A DNA stretch of 64,000 nucleotides, from NCBI GenBank assembly GCA_018873245.2, contig JAEMBT020000007.1, forward strand, positions 2,056,001 through 2,120,000. The letters run 5' to 3'. Source of the DNA: Archegozetes longisetosus. Its lineage: Eukaryota > Arthropoda > Arachnida > Sarcoptiformes > Trhypochthoniidae. Made by a program: the position numbers and the translations under genes. Every line of letters begins with the position of its first letter. Position 1 is the stretch's first letter. The notes beneath the pieces are model-generated. The model saw only the letters and a program-made list of their open reading frames with translations, did no database searches and had not been told where the DNA came from. Shown here piece by piece: positions 22,592 through 33,729 of this stretch.

Positions 22592-24566
22592 GTTCATAAT
22601 ACATTGTTTATATTTATAGAATCTTATGAGGTATTCATATGAAGTACTTTAATAAATTTTTCTCACAAGATATGTTTTGATTGGAAAAATTGATCTATTC
22701 TATTTAGATCTTATAAATAAATCTTAAAGTACGTTAATATTGAGTGTCTTAATTTTCAAAATAAGGACTGCAATCTATTGTTGAAATTATGTTATGAACA
22801 ATCATTATTTACATTAGGTTAATACTATCAGATTAATAACAGTCCTCTAATTCATTTGGGTATTTTATAGATTATAATTAGTCAAAAAGCCAAATTCGAT
22901 TACCTAGTATTATGAATAAACAATTCTTTGTTTATAAAGCTTCAATCCTTCCAAAGAATACCCTGAAATTTTTTACAGAATGAGCAGGAATTTAAAAAAT
23001 TTTATAGTGCTTTTCTATGAAAAAGACATGTTTTAATTAAGATGACGTAATCCAAAATTATGTGGCGCTACATTCATGAGATGTGGTCCATGATCAGCAT
23101 TTGAATACCTGAATGTGTATACGAAATTAAATATTTGTAGAGCTTGTTCATAAAAAATTAAAGGTACGTAAACGTTAATGACCAGTACTGTAAATAGATA
23201 TAAGGAAGAATTTTAACTCAAGCCTCTTTATTGGTAGAAGGTGTACCTCTATTCAAAGCACACAACTAAATAAAAACAATGGAAATCCAATCACCTTTTC
23301 TTTACAATTATTCTCTGTTACCAATGATAAATTAACAATTTTATAATTTCATATTTTTGTGGTATGAGAAAAATAACTTTCTATAGATTTAATATGAGAG
23401 TAGTTTAATTTCTACTTTTTGATTCTTTTATATTACTCATTCCTAGTTTTGTTAATCATAAGAAGTGTTTATCCTACAATTATAAGGAAAAGCACATACT
23501 CAAAGATTAAATGCTTCTTTTATCACCCTACAGTTATCAGATACACTTTGGTATAAGATAGAAAGAAAATTGTTAAAGGAGAGACCAAATACTTTATATT
23601 GATGAAGTTTAAGTAATCAAGATTATCTAAAATCGAAGGGTTTCCACAATTCAATGAGATTAGATTCTATTCGAATTTGATTACTTTTTCACAAATTTAG
23701 TGAATTCAAATGCGCTCTCAGGTGAATTAGAAGGTTAATAATTTTTCAATTTTAACATGGAGATTTTTTTGCCGTGAGAATGTTATCATAATTTATTTTA
23801 GAAATTTGTTTTCATATCGCGTGATAATTTGCATGATTATCTAGTAAACCAAGTAAATGATCACTAAAATATCTTTTCTAATAATCCCGAAATCCGGAAG
23901 ATTACCTATCGTTTGATTACAGGTTGAGAGATAGTGAAAATTGTTTAAATTTGGAACCTATCCAGTACGTATGACAGCCATATACTTTCTACCGATTATT
24001 CGTTTTTGATAAAATATTATTCTGGACTTATATCTAATTAAATAATTATATGTTTGAATCCAACTGCATCTCAAACTGCGACAATAATTAACTTCAGTTT
24101 TTCGCTCAAACTGATAGACCAGAAAACTAAATTCTTTACATGTGAGTTCGTATATTCTAAGAGTTTATTATTCTATACACCAGAATATCTTTAATTTGAA
24201 ATCTGTTCTGTTTCTTTCACTCTAATCAGAATATGTCTAAAATAGTTTCTGTCAATGGAAATAGAACAGTTCAATTTGCGATAACTTAATATCTATAAAA
24301 TCCTAAAATCATCGAAACAATGTTATTGAGTAGCAATCAAAAACCAGTGAATCTTAATCTCGTGATTCAAAATAAAATTAGTATTTTCAGCATTTAATTA
24401 TATTCCAAATTTAATCAGATGAAAACTCGTTACAATAAGTTGCGTTAAAAGGCATTCATCATCGATGTGATTCGATAATTAAGTCTTGACACCCAAAGCT
24501 TTTTGCATACACGTCTGACAAATGATATAAACTAGTTAATTACGTAAATCATTAAATTAATAAAGT
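22592..24566. other. Gene-free stretch
   Basis: About 2 kb with no supportable gene, RNA or repeat. Confidence 0.45.
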
Positions 24567-25395
24567 TTATACTTTAATATTTGTACTAATTTCAGATTGT
24601 TTGTCAGGGCTTTCAGTCGTAATGCCGGATTTATTCAAATCTCGCATTTTCTTCATATAACAATTCATATACTATAGAATCAAAAATTAAAGATAGAATA
24701 AAATCCTATTATTCTGAATTTTTAATCCAACCTGTTTTCTGGTAGTGGAATCACAATATGTCTTCATGAAATCTTTATAAGTGGTCCCTTTATTCATCTG
24801 TTTAAGACATTGAGTGCTAGCTTCTATTATCTGTCAACAAAAAATTTGAAAAGTAGTCATTCGTAAATGATTGACTATAAACCTGATAACAGTTGAATAT
24901 ACCTATTTTTGAAAGTTAATTTATGTTTATGTGCAAAAATGAACTTTCTAAAGCTAAATATTTTATTTCAAATTCTTTCAAGTGGGATAGATAACAAAAT
25001 TGTAGAAAATTAAGTTTAATTTAAGATATATTTTCTTGATTAAAACTAAATATAGGTTAGATATCAACTAATTATATACTTAATATTTTTGATTAAGCTT
25101 TTACGGTTGGTGAACATTTTTTAAAGACTAAAATATTAAAAAAATTATAGCATTGATGGAAAGAATCATTTAAATAAGTTTCAACTTTTATTCGAAGACA
25201 TTGAATAAATTAGCTTATTAAGGAACTACAGAGTAATTATACCTGACTTGGAACAGTATTATCGCATTTCTCTAGTTCGGCGATTTTCTCATCAGTTAAG
25301 GATTTGTCACAATACTTCTTCTCAAATTCCTGACTCAAACAATTAATCGAACATATAATCGAAATAAGAACACAATACTGCAAATAGATTCTCAT
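24567..25395 (-). CDS. Small secreted five-cysteine protein, three exons
   Basis: Exons on the minus strand are 25395-25243, 24830-24732 and 24671-24567. Both introns are phase 0, with donors CAG|GTATAA and CAG|GTTGGA and acceptors TTGACAG and TCTATAG. The product is 118 residues. A signal peptide (MRIYLQYCVLISIICSINCL) precedes a mature part with five spaced cysteines (KKYCDK, LEKCDN, STQCLK, KTYCDS, MNCYMK), charged and probably helical, then a Ser/Thr-rich tail. The pattern of short helices pinned by cysteines at 12-17-residue spacing is common among arthropod salivary or haemolymph secreted proteins, but I do not recognise a named family. A TATA box sits 62 bases upstream. Every exon is short, so frame length alone would not reveal this gene. 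Confidence 0.8.
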
Positions 25396-25456
25396 TTTGA
25401 ACAGAAAATAACCAAATCACACATCAATTGATCTGAATTATTTTTAAATTCACAAG

Positions 25457-25465
25457 CTTTATATA
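25457..25465 (-). promoter_or_regulatory. TATA box of the small secreted protein gene
   Basis: The minus strand reads TATATAAAG 62 bases upstream of the ATG at 25395. Confidence 0.6.
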
Positions 25466-27995
25466 CTTTACGGAAAGTGAAGGTCAAAAAATCTTTTGTA
25501 AATATAATAATGATGATCAAATAAGTTTATTAAATTTGAATTTTAATCATTGTTCCCAAACACAAACTTTTTTCAATATCCTGACACATTCAGTTCGTAA
25601 ATATAAATATATTAATATAACAAGTATTTTGAGTTAGTATTGATGTTAAAAATACTGAACTTGTAAAGTTTTATTTGTTCAGATGTTTTAATTGACTTGA
25701 TCATTGAAAAAGACCATAATCTATTATATACTGATAAATAATCAATACAATTAATATTTTTATAGATTATTGACAGGTTTTTTCATTTATAATAGAAGAC
25801 TCTATGTCGGATCTATCATGTGAAAAATACTACTTGAGTTTTATGTTCAAGTGTAAAAAACTGTAAATTAAGTCATTCAATTTTAGTTTATGCTGGATTG
25901 AAATGTCTGAATACTTTTAATCCTTTCTTGGAATCATCGATAATAAAAATCGTATTTGATAAGTTAATCTGGAAATAATAACTTGTTTCTAAAGAGATAA
26001 GCTAGATTTGTGATTGAACTGCTTGTTTTACAGAATGTTTACTTAACAATTTAGTAAGAAATTTAAGGTTGAAAATTTTCTGAGCTAATTGTAGTTGTTA
26101 GAAGAATGATTGAGATTTAATGAATTTTCGATTAATTATTGTAGATTTAGATCCCTTTGTGAGGTAAAAGTTCGATCACCGACTAAGTAAACATACCATT
26201 GGTTAATAGTCTATTTACCGATAGAGATAAAATCGATATTATTGATGATAGACTATTTTTTGGTTCAAAACATTTTACTAGATAAAGACAAAATTGAACA
26301 AAACTTATTGTACCAAAATTAAGTTCAATAGTACCATTCAACGTTTGAACAGTCCAAGTACAAATATTGACTAAAAGATTTCCAAATTTCCTTGAATTTT
26401 ATTATTAAAATTCACCTCTAGTATAATGTCATTATTTACCTTTTTTTCTATAAAACTCGGAGCTCTAAAAGACATTTTTGTAGAAATTTTTTTTCAACTA
26501 ATATGCCAGTTCAAAAAGTTCATTTATCAAAATAAAATAATAATGATTAATCACGCAATTTTTCAATTCAACTGTTTTACCCTTAATTATTCGATCCCTT
26601 ATCGTGGAAAAAGTACTACCGGATAAAAAATATGTCAGAATGTGCTCTTAAAAAACAATGATAACCAGTGAGAATTGAGCCAAATAATTGAACAAATAAT
26701 GTGACATTATTTCTAGTATTGAATAATAAAATCTGAAACTTATGTTTAAATCTCTATATGTCTTATAGTTTGTATCGAACTTGAACATAAGCAACTTAAA
26801 TTCATAAAACAAATAATTAAGAAATGTTTAATGCAATTGAATAATTTATAAACTCTTTGTTAACAAAACGATTAATGCTATTTTGTTTTGCCAAAAGTCA
26901 GACCTAAACTAAAGTTTATAAAGGTTTTCAAAATCTCGATTACCTAGGTATCAAAGTGATCCCTAAGTATGTAAGGCGCGAAAAAACCCTTTTAACACAT
27001 ACTTTTTTGTTCGATAGTACCTAGACTGCCTGATAGATAATTCAGCAAAGCTTTCTAACCCTTACTATGCGGTATTTGAAGTAACAAAAGTTAATCATTT
27101 CCTTCCACTCATTAAGAGTTGTTCAAAGAGTCGATAAACGATTACTTATCGAAAAATTTAAGAATGCTTTCATCCGTTGAAAATTTGATCTAATATGCTA
27201 TCTTTCGAAATAAATAGCACACTAATCTTTTTTGTTAGGCTAGTTACAATGTGGTGAATGCAAATCAACACTTCACTGGCTTAATAGGGTATATATTATT
27301 AGTACTAGCGTACTGATAATAGAAATCTTTCACCCAAAGAGACTAACTATTACTTCATAAAAGCCACAGTATGCGAACGAACATCAGTTTAGTTGAAGTT
27401 CTATAATATTTATAATTAAGTAATTAATTAACACTTTTAAAAGAAAATTTCAAGCGTGAAAAATTCAATTCGTAGTCAGTAATGAAATTTCTCTATGAAA
27501 GTGCAAAAAAATTATTCTGCTTTAAAGATTGTAGAATTTATTCTCTTAAACCAATGGTGAAATTATTCTGAAATACAAATATTTTTAATATGAACTTTTC
27601 ATACAATTTTCCTTGTTAGAAGTCTCAATCGAAGTTTCATCAGATAATAGGCATAGTTGAAATTAATTTGAGGCAATGAACCGTAAAAATTGTGACATTG
27701 AGTTATTTTTTATGTGAAAAGTTTGGAAATAAGAGAAGAATAAAGAAAAGAGTAAGTGTTGCCTCAACATTGACACAGATATTATTGAGGTCTTTGTAAT
27801 TTATGAAAAATTCGTTCAGTTTATAGCATCTATTACTAGTCAACGTTGTGTAAGCAAACTATTTGTTTCTTCGTTATACAACTTATCGATAGAAAAAAAT
27901 TTAGTTAAAATCTGTTTTTGTTGAATATGTTTGATTTGATATACTTGATTTCAAATAAAATGTTTTTGAGTGAATTTTGAAAAGGTTGCTTTCAA
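25466..27995. other. Gene-free stretch
   Basis: About 2.5 kb. The plus-strand frame at 26426-26626 is hydrophobic by base composition and lacks a recognisable domain. Nothing else is supportable. Confidence 0.45.
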
Positions 27996-29454
27996 ATGTT
28001 GATTAAGAATGAGATCAATGTTGAAGGCATTGCTGGTCAGCAAATATATGGCTCGGAGATTATGATAATTTTCTACATACTATCCTTATTTGGCTGCATA
28101 TTCATAATTGTCCTTTTGCTTAAGTTTATAATATCATGTTTCTTCAGTGATACTTGTTTCCAGTTCTGCAAGAGGATCAACAACGATGGCATAAATGGCG
28201 ATCTCGAAGAAGTTAAGGCAATTTCATCAAGTCAAAATGGAATCTCGCAAACTGTAGCCGAGTTAGAGAATATTTTTCTCAAAGTGAGCCTCTCTAAAAA
28301 TAACTTTAAGTGGGATGAAAGTGATATTGCTACTAATTATTATGATCTTAAGTCGTTTTCAATTATATATTACTTAATTTTTTTTATATTTTTTGAAGGT
28401 GATTTGTGAGTTCATATCACAATGTTAAGAGTTGAAAATTTTCTTCTCGATATTCAATTTTGAGCAGTGATAATGATTCTTATAAGAAAAAGACTTAGAG
28501 TTTTCAATTTTTATAAGACTTTAAGTCAGAAGTTAGTCACAATATAGCCTAGAAATGAATATTTTTTACTGAGATTTACTGAAGTATTTTATGTGCAATA
28601 TATAGCTAGTTGAAATATACGAAAGTTTACTTGCGGTTTCCGAAATCTATACCAAGATTTTATGAAATTTTTAGAAATTTTATTTAAATATACTAGAATG
28701 GAAATGAACGAAGCACGTCAATTGAGCTTTTACAACTCAGCCTCGACAGTTGAGCCTTCGACAATTAATGTTGAAGTCAACTAAGCTTTTGACAATAAAG
28801 CTTAAATTTTTTTTACTATACGCCTCCTTCAATAAATATAAAATTAAAGTTTAAAATGAGGCTCAAATGTCGTAAAGCTCTACTGTCTTTGGCTCAATTG
28901 ACATGGAATCGAAAATAAAATACAAGTAGAGAAATTTATCTATAATCAATTTGGGTGCTGATTGATTCAAGTGTCAATCTTTATCTTCCAACAACAAGAT
29001 AACATTATTAGAATTTTTACATATTTTTTCGTAAAAGCAAGGACAGCCTTTAATTTATATATTTCTTAAAAATTCATTCTCTTCTTAATAGCTATCGCAA
29101 GCGCAATTAACATTTAACGAGAAGTACCCATGCATTTGCCCGATTTGTGCCAATACTCACCAATGCATGAAAAGTTTGAGAACCAGTCTCACAATAGATC
29201 ATGATTCAGACATCGAGAACAAAATTCAATCAAGTGTTGGTTTCTATGAAGATAAAAATAATAACAGCCTACAACAAGAAGTCGTTTCTCGTCTAGTGAT
29301 CCCAATAGTGGCTCAAAGTCAATCGTTGAGAAGTACTGACTCGAATACTGAAAATTATGATAAAATGGAGAAATACGCTAGCTATAGTGATGTAGTTCTT
29401 GAGCTTAAAAGAAAATTTTCTTCAACTGATGACATAAATTCTGTCATGAATTGA
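27996..29454 (+). CDS. Single-pass membrane protein with C-x-C-x2-C-x5-C motif, two exons
   Basis: Exon 1 is 27996-28283 and exon 2 is 29092-29454. They are joined in phase 0 through donor AAA|GTGAGC and acceptor CTTAATAG. The predicted product is 216 residues: a short N-terminus, a strongly hydrophobic segment at residues 22-50 (IMIIFYILSLFGCIFIIVLL...), a juxtamembrane Cys cluster (SDTCFQFCKR), then an acidic region. Exon 2 opens LSQAQLTFNEKYPCICPICA with Cys 110, 112, 115 and 121, which could hold a metal or be palmitoylated; the tail is Ser-rich and polar. I recognise no family. The splice choice is an inference: the other nearby GT donors give stops in exon 2, while this one keeps both frames open. 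Confidence 0.6.
28717..28915. repeat. Degenerate inverted repeat inside the intron
   Basis: GTCAATTGAGCTTTTACAAC near 28718 is loosely mirrored by GGCTCAATTGAC near 28892-28903. Several intervening GAGCYTT/GACA motifs recur in both orientations. It lies within the intron of the membrane-protein gene and is probably an old fold-back element. Confidence 0.35.
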
Positions 29455-29730
29455 CATATTGAAAATTAAATATAATTTAAATTTTTGAAAACATTAATAA
29501 AATATCCATTACTGGTATTGAATTCAGCCAAAGCCTGCTGTGCTCTAAATATAACAGAATATTTTGATTTGCTGTTCAATTTAACATTCTGAAACTTTGT
29601 TAAAGTGGGAAGTCGAGTGCTCAAAGGTCATAAGCAGATAGTTCGACCGTAATTTGAATAGTTGCCATATATTAGTTTTCACAAAATATATGTGAGCTGT
29701 GGTGATAGGACAATATCGACAGCCCATTGG

Positions 29731-30245
29731 TAGGGTGACCACCCGTCCCGTTTTTGACCGGACAGTCCCTTCTTTTTAAAGATAAAAGACAGAAATCCCG
29801 TTAGATCAAAAACTCTCGACGGGACAGTTAGTTGTCTCTTTTTTCAATTTTCATTTTGAAAAATATGCTTAGAAAATTTTTTAGAAATTCAAACATTGAA
29901 TTTACTTTACAAATGATAAGGGATTAAGAAGTCTAGTTTAATGTTTTGAACACCTGTGGTTTAAAACCAAAAATTATCGAATTTATCTTTTCTGCCTTGA
30001 CATCTGATATAAATCAGTATTTCTTACTTTTGAATAACTTTTGAAAGATGCCATTTCTAAGAAAAAATATACTTTTGAAATCAACTATGACTAATAACTT
30101 TCGATATTTTAATATAAGAATATATTGTTTGACATCTAAACATTTGTAATGACAAATAAAAGTGGCCTTTTTCTTTTTAAAAATGTAAGGGTCCCCCTTT
30201 GATATTCTTGTCCCATCATGAGACAAGTCAGAGGTAGTCACCCTA
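29731..30245. mobile_element. hAT-type MITE, copy 1 of a two-copy family
   Basis: The element starts TAGGGTGACCACCCGTCCCG and ends inverted in GTAGTCACCCTA. It is flanked by CCCATTGG (29723-29730) and CCCACTGG (30246-30253), an 8-bp duplication with one mismatch. It is 515 bp long and highly similar along its full length to the copy at 58489-59007. Subterminal repeats of CCCGT/ACGGGAC type lie near the left end, and GGGTCCCCCTTTGATATT lies near the right end. There is no coding capacity. The divergence and imperfect duplication suggest an older insertion than copy 2. Confidence 0.85.
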
Positions 30246-30253
30246 CCCACTGG

Positions 30254-30768
30254 TTGAAGTGATAGAATGAGTAGAAAACTTCAAAAATGAACCTTCTATT
30301 TTATTCTAAAGTAAACTAATAGTTATGCATTCAATGCTAACAAAGAATCATAAAACAAAGCCTTAAATATGTTTGAAATGACAGTTTGCATAGGTCATAA
30401 GCATTTTCCGCCTCATTAAATATAAAACTATTGTTTTAGTTTAAAACTAAACAAGAACCAATCATATTTCACGAAGTGCGCTTTCCTATAGAATGGGCCA
30501 ACTGTCTTTGAAATGAAGTGATCTGTTCGGCAGATATCTTTTTAACGTATGGGGTTTGTACTTAAGCTCTCCAGAAACTTTAATTCAAATAAAAATTCGT
30601 CTTAATGAAGTAAAATCCGAAATCTAAACAGTCATAAATATCAGCTGCAAAGTTTTTATTTAGCTTTTATACAGAATGATTATGTTGAAGCTTTTTACAA
30701 AATTCAATCAAATTCAAGATAATAAAAACCTTAGAAATTCTGGGACAAGTAAAAGTTTCATATGTGAG
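30254..30768. other. Gene-free stretch
   Basis: No gene or repeat is seen between two transposon fragments. Confidence 0.4.
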
Positions 30769-30960
30769 TAGGAATGCCAACTCCACCTCAGAGATAATGT
30801 CCCCAATCTCCAGCGCAGGTGTAAAGCTAGAGATTAAATATTTGTCCTTTGATCTCCTGTTGATTTTAAACTAATTGGAAATAACTCCCAAGAATTATCA
30901 TATGGTCCCGTCTACGAAACTTTTCTCTAGCTTTAACTCAATGGAGTGTTGGCATCCCTA
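30769..30960. mobile_element. Short hAT-end-like element
   Basis: TAGGAATGCCAACTCCACCT at 30769 and the inverted GGAGTGTTGGCATCCCTA ending at 30960 form terminal repeats of the same type (TAGGGATGCCAACACTCC) as the element at 46965-47684. Only about 190 bp separates the outer ends. Flanking 8-mers agree poorly (TATGTGAG and TATATTAA), so the duplication is eroded or absent. Confidence 0.6.
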
Positions 30961-31214
30961 TATATTAAGGATAAACTGATGAAAGAGAAGTATTAATAAT
31001 ATGAAAGGATCATCTGTCAACTATACTTTAGATGAGTATATTTGTTTATGCGTCAGACTTTATTATTTTGTCGGTGTCAGTATGCATCAGATTTTCACGA
31101 ATATTTTGCTAAGATTTTATCTTTCTTGCTTTCTATTGATCAAATAAAGTATATTTATGGAAAATAAAATTTATTAAAGATTAGTCTTCATGATTTCAAA
31201 TTTCATGGTAAGTA

Positions 31215-31925
31215 TTAATTAGTGAGTTCTGCGAGTTTATCAATAATCTTGAATAATACATCGTCCGGGCTTGCGTTCATTATTTCTATCGTCAAATTTT
31301 TATCTAAATCGTATAAATTGTATAAGATCAGCAAGTTTTCAGCTCGCAAATGAAAAACCAGCAAAATAGTCTATATGTGGATATAGATCGTGCGTCAATT
31401 TACTCAAATTAGCAAAGGTATTGATTTTTGATTGACACGTCTGTCCAAACGTTTTTATTGTTTGTTCTTCATAGAAAGCATTATTCAGTACTACAGCTAA
31501 ATGGATACCACCAATATTTTCCAAACCATTGGTTTCTTCGAGAAATAGTTTTGAACCTTATTCGGTATTTGAGTCGTGTATAGAAACAATGATATCTGTT
31601 TTTAACATTTCACTTATTTTACAGCGTCTTTTATTCTTTTGAAAATGATTTCTAATAGTTAGATCTGATTCCAAACCTTGAAGTTAAAATAATGTTTCTG
31701 ACACCGTGAAAAATCATCCATTGAGTTAACTTAAGCTCAAAATCACTCAAACCTCCAGTAATGATATAAAATTTTTGTGGGTTGAAGAATATCTTTAGAT
31801 TAACATTTAGTTTAGGTGTAGGACTGAATTCAAGTAATTGTGTTCTGACTTGATCTTCTCTAGTTTTGATCACGATCTTGCCGATATGTTTATTGAAGTA
31901 GAGAAAAAAATTCTCGAAATTTTTG
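31215..31925 (-). pseudogene. Fatty acid synthase fragment (ketoreductase region), disabled
   Basis: Minus-strand frames encode, in order, HIGKIVIKTRED (end of the enoylreductase domain), KFYIITGGLSDFELKLTQWM (the nucleotide-binding start of the ketoreductase, normally TGGxGGxG), ILTSRFGIRSNY, then NIGGIHLAVVLNNAFYEEQT and LYPHIDYFAGFSFAS (the ketoreductase core, normally GxFHLAxVLxD and FSSVS). A C-terminal piece follows, SPDDVLFKIIDKLAELTN, ending with a stop at 31215-31217. Stops and frameshifts separate the blocks. Sequence normally lying between the ketoreductase and the C-terminus is missing, so the copy is internally deleted. The parent enzyme would be a cytosolic multifunctional type I synthase. 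The source gene is not in this window. Confidence 0.75.
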
Positions 31926-33729
31926 CTTCCATTCCCATCCCATTCCCATTTCCACTACTATCACATCTGTATACTATTATTATTTTTCTATAATTATTAT
32001 TTGTCAGAAGTCAAACGAAAGAAAATATCTGTAAATAAGTTTTGTAAATTTTGGATAAAGAATGTTTAAAGTTTTAGAGATCTCATTCTACTTCCATCTA
32101 ATTAAAAATCTGTTTCATTCCCATCCCAATCCCATTACCATAAAAGATAGGATTGGGATTCAGATTCTCATCTCTAGAGTTAGGCTACGTCTATTGAGTA
32201 AACCTATTTTAAATCAAGATTAAAGATAAATGAACGATTAAAAACAATGTTAATGAAGTAATTAGATCAATTTGTGTTGAAGCAATATGTTAAATTTTTC
32301 GTTGTGCATATTACTTGATATTTCAACTTTACTAAGTTGAGTTTAATACCCGTTATTAGTGAGTTTTATTTGAAAATATGACTAAAGTCGCAAATACCAA
32401 ATTATGGAGTGAACAAGAGTTAATTGAACCTAGTAAACATAACATTAATAGATAAGATCATAACGCTTGAAAATTTAGATAAATTTAATTTTTAATGAAG
32501 CTATAGAAGAGGTGTGAATTTGATTCTTGATTTCAAGTGGAAAATAAAGTATTAAGAAGTAAACTCGATGAAGCTGAGAAATGGTTGGTAAATTTGAAAT
32601 CGAAATAAAACTAGATTGAAGCGATGCAAGAAAACAAGATTTTTGTAAAGAATAAGACGGCAAGCGGAAATAATTAAAGAATTACAAACGCCAACAGAAT
32701 ACATAACTTTTAAGTTTGATTCTAAGTTAATATTTTTGTTTTAATCTAGAGAATGCCTAATTTAATTTAATATGCTTATTGAAGATAGTTATCGAATTGC
32801 TTATACCAAATCATAGAAATTAAAAATTTGTTCTTGGTAAATGATTCTCTCTATTCATCAATAGGCAACAGTCTGTTGTAGAAATCATTGTGTGCTAAAG
32901 TTTATATTCCATCTTTGAGACTGAAAATTTTAATATGAAATTTCAAATATTAATTCATTACAGGTGATGAATTTATAATTTTCAATATTTAAAATCTATT
33001 TATTATATAGAACTTAATTTATGGAGTTATAATTTTCATTAACATGATGTGCGAAGGGAAATACATAAAGCTATTATGCGAGGTAGGCTTATAGTCACAA
33101 TCATGAATAGATAGTGCAAGTCTCGATTCCAAGACTTGAGTTAATATGCACTGTTAATATTTAAATTATGATGAAAAAGTTAAAAATTTGCTATTTTTCA
33201 CTAGTACTAGGAGGAGTATCGGAGTGAAACAACCAAAATCGAATCCCTATTCTTATCGATCTTTGAGTCAGATACCAAGAGAAAATTCGAATGATATGGT
33301 AGTCAGATTATTTTTTGAAAGCATTTTTCACTTATAGGCACCATTATAAGAAGGACACTTGAAGATCTTTGTCGTAACTGCTGAAGAATCCTAAATTCTA
33401 GTCAAAATTCTGGTCAAATATGTTTTGAGAAGTTCTGTCCATGCACAATAGTTATATATGATCCCTTCCATTTTCAAAAGATTTTACATTGCCGCGTCAA
33501 AATCAAGTAAAACAAAAATCTAGCAAAATATCACGAGTTTAATCATCGATTAATTATTTTAGGAATAATAAATTAACACCTGAACCACAAAATTTTCTGG
33601 TTAGTAAAAGTCTGAATTACCGATTCATTGGAGGCCTTATTGTCTAAATATTATTGATTTATCTCCCAAGTCAACAATTGATGATTTTCTTGATTGAGGA
33701 ATTTTGATATTGGATCGGGCTCTAGAATT
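31926..33729. other. Gene-free stretch with CCCATT simple repeats
   Basis: CATTCCCATCCCATTCCCAT-type short repeats occur near 31927-31951 and again near 32116-32140, the latter followed by an inverted GGATTGGGATT. No gene is recognised in the rest. Confidence 0.4.
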
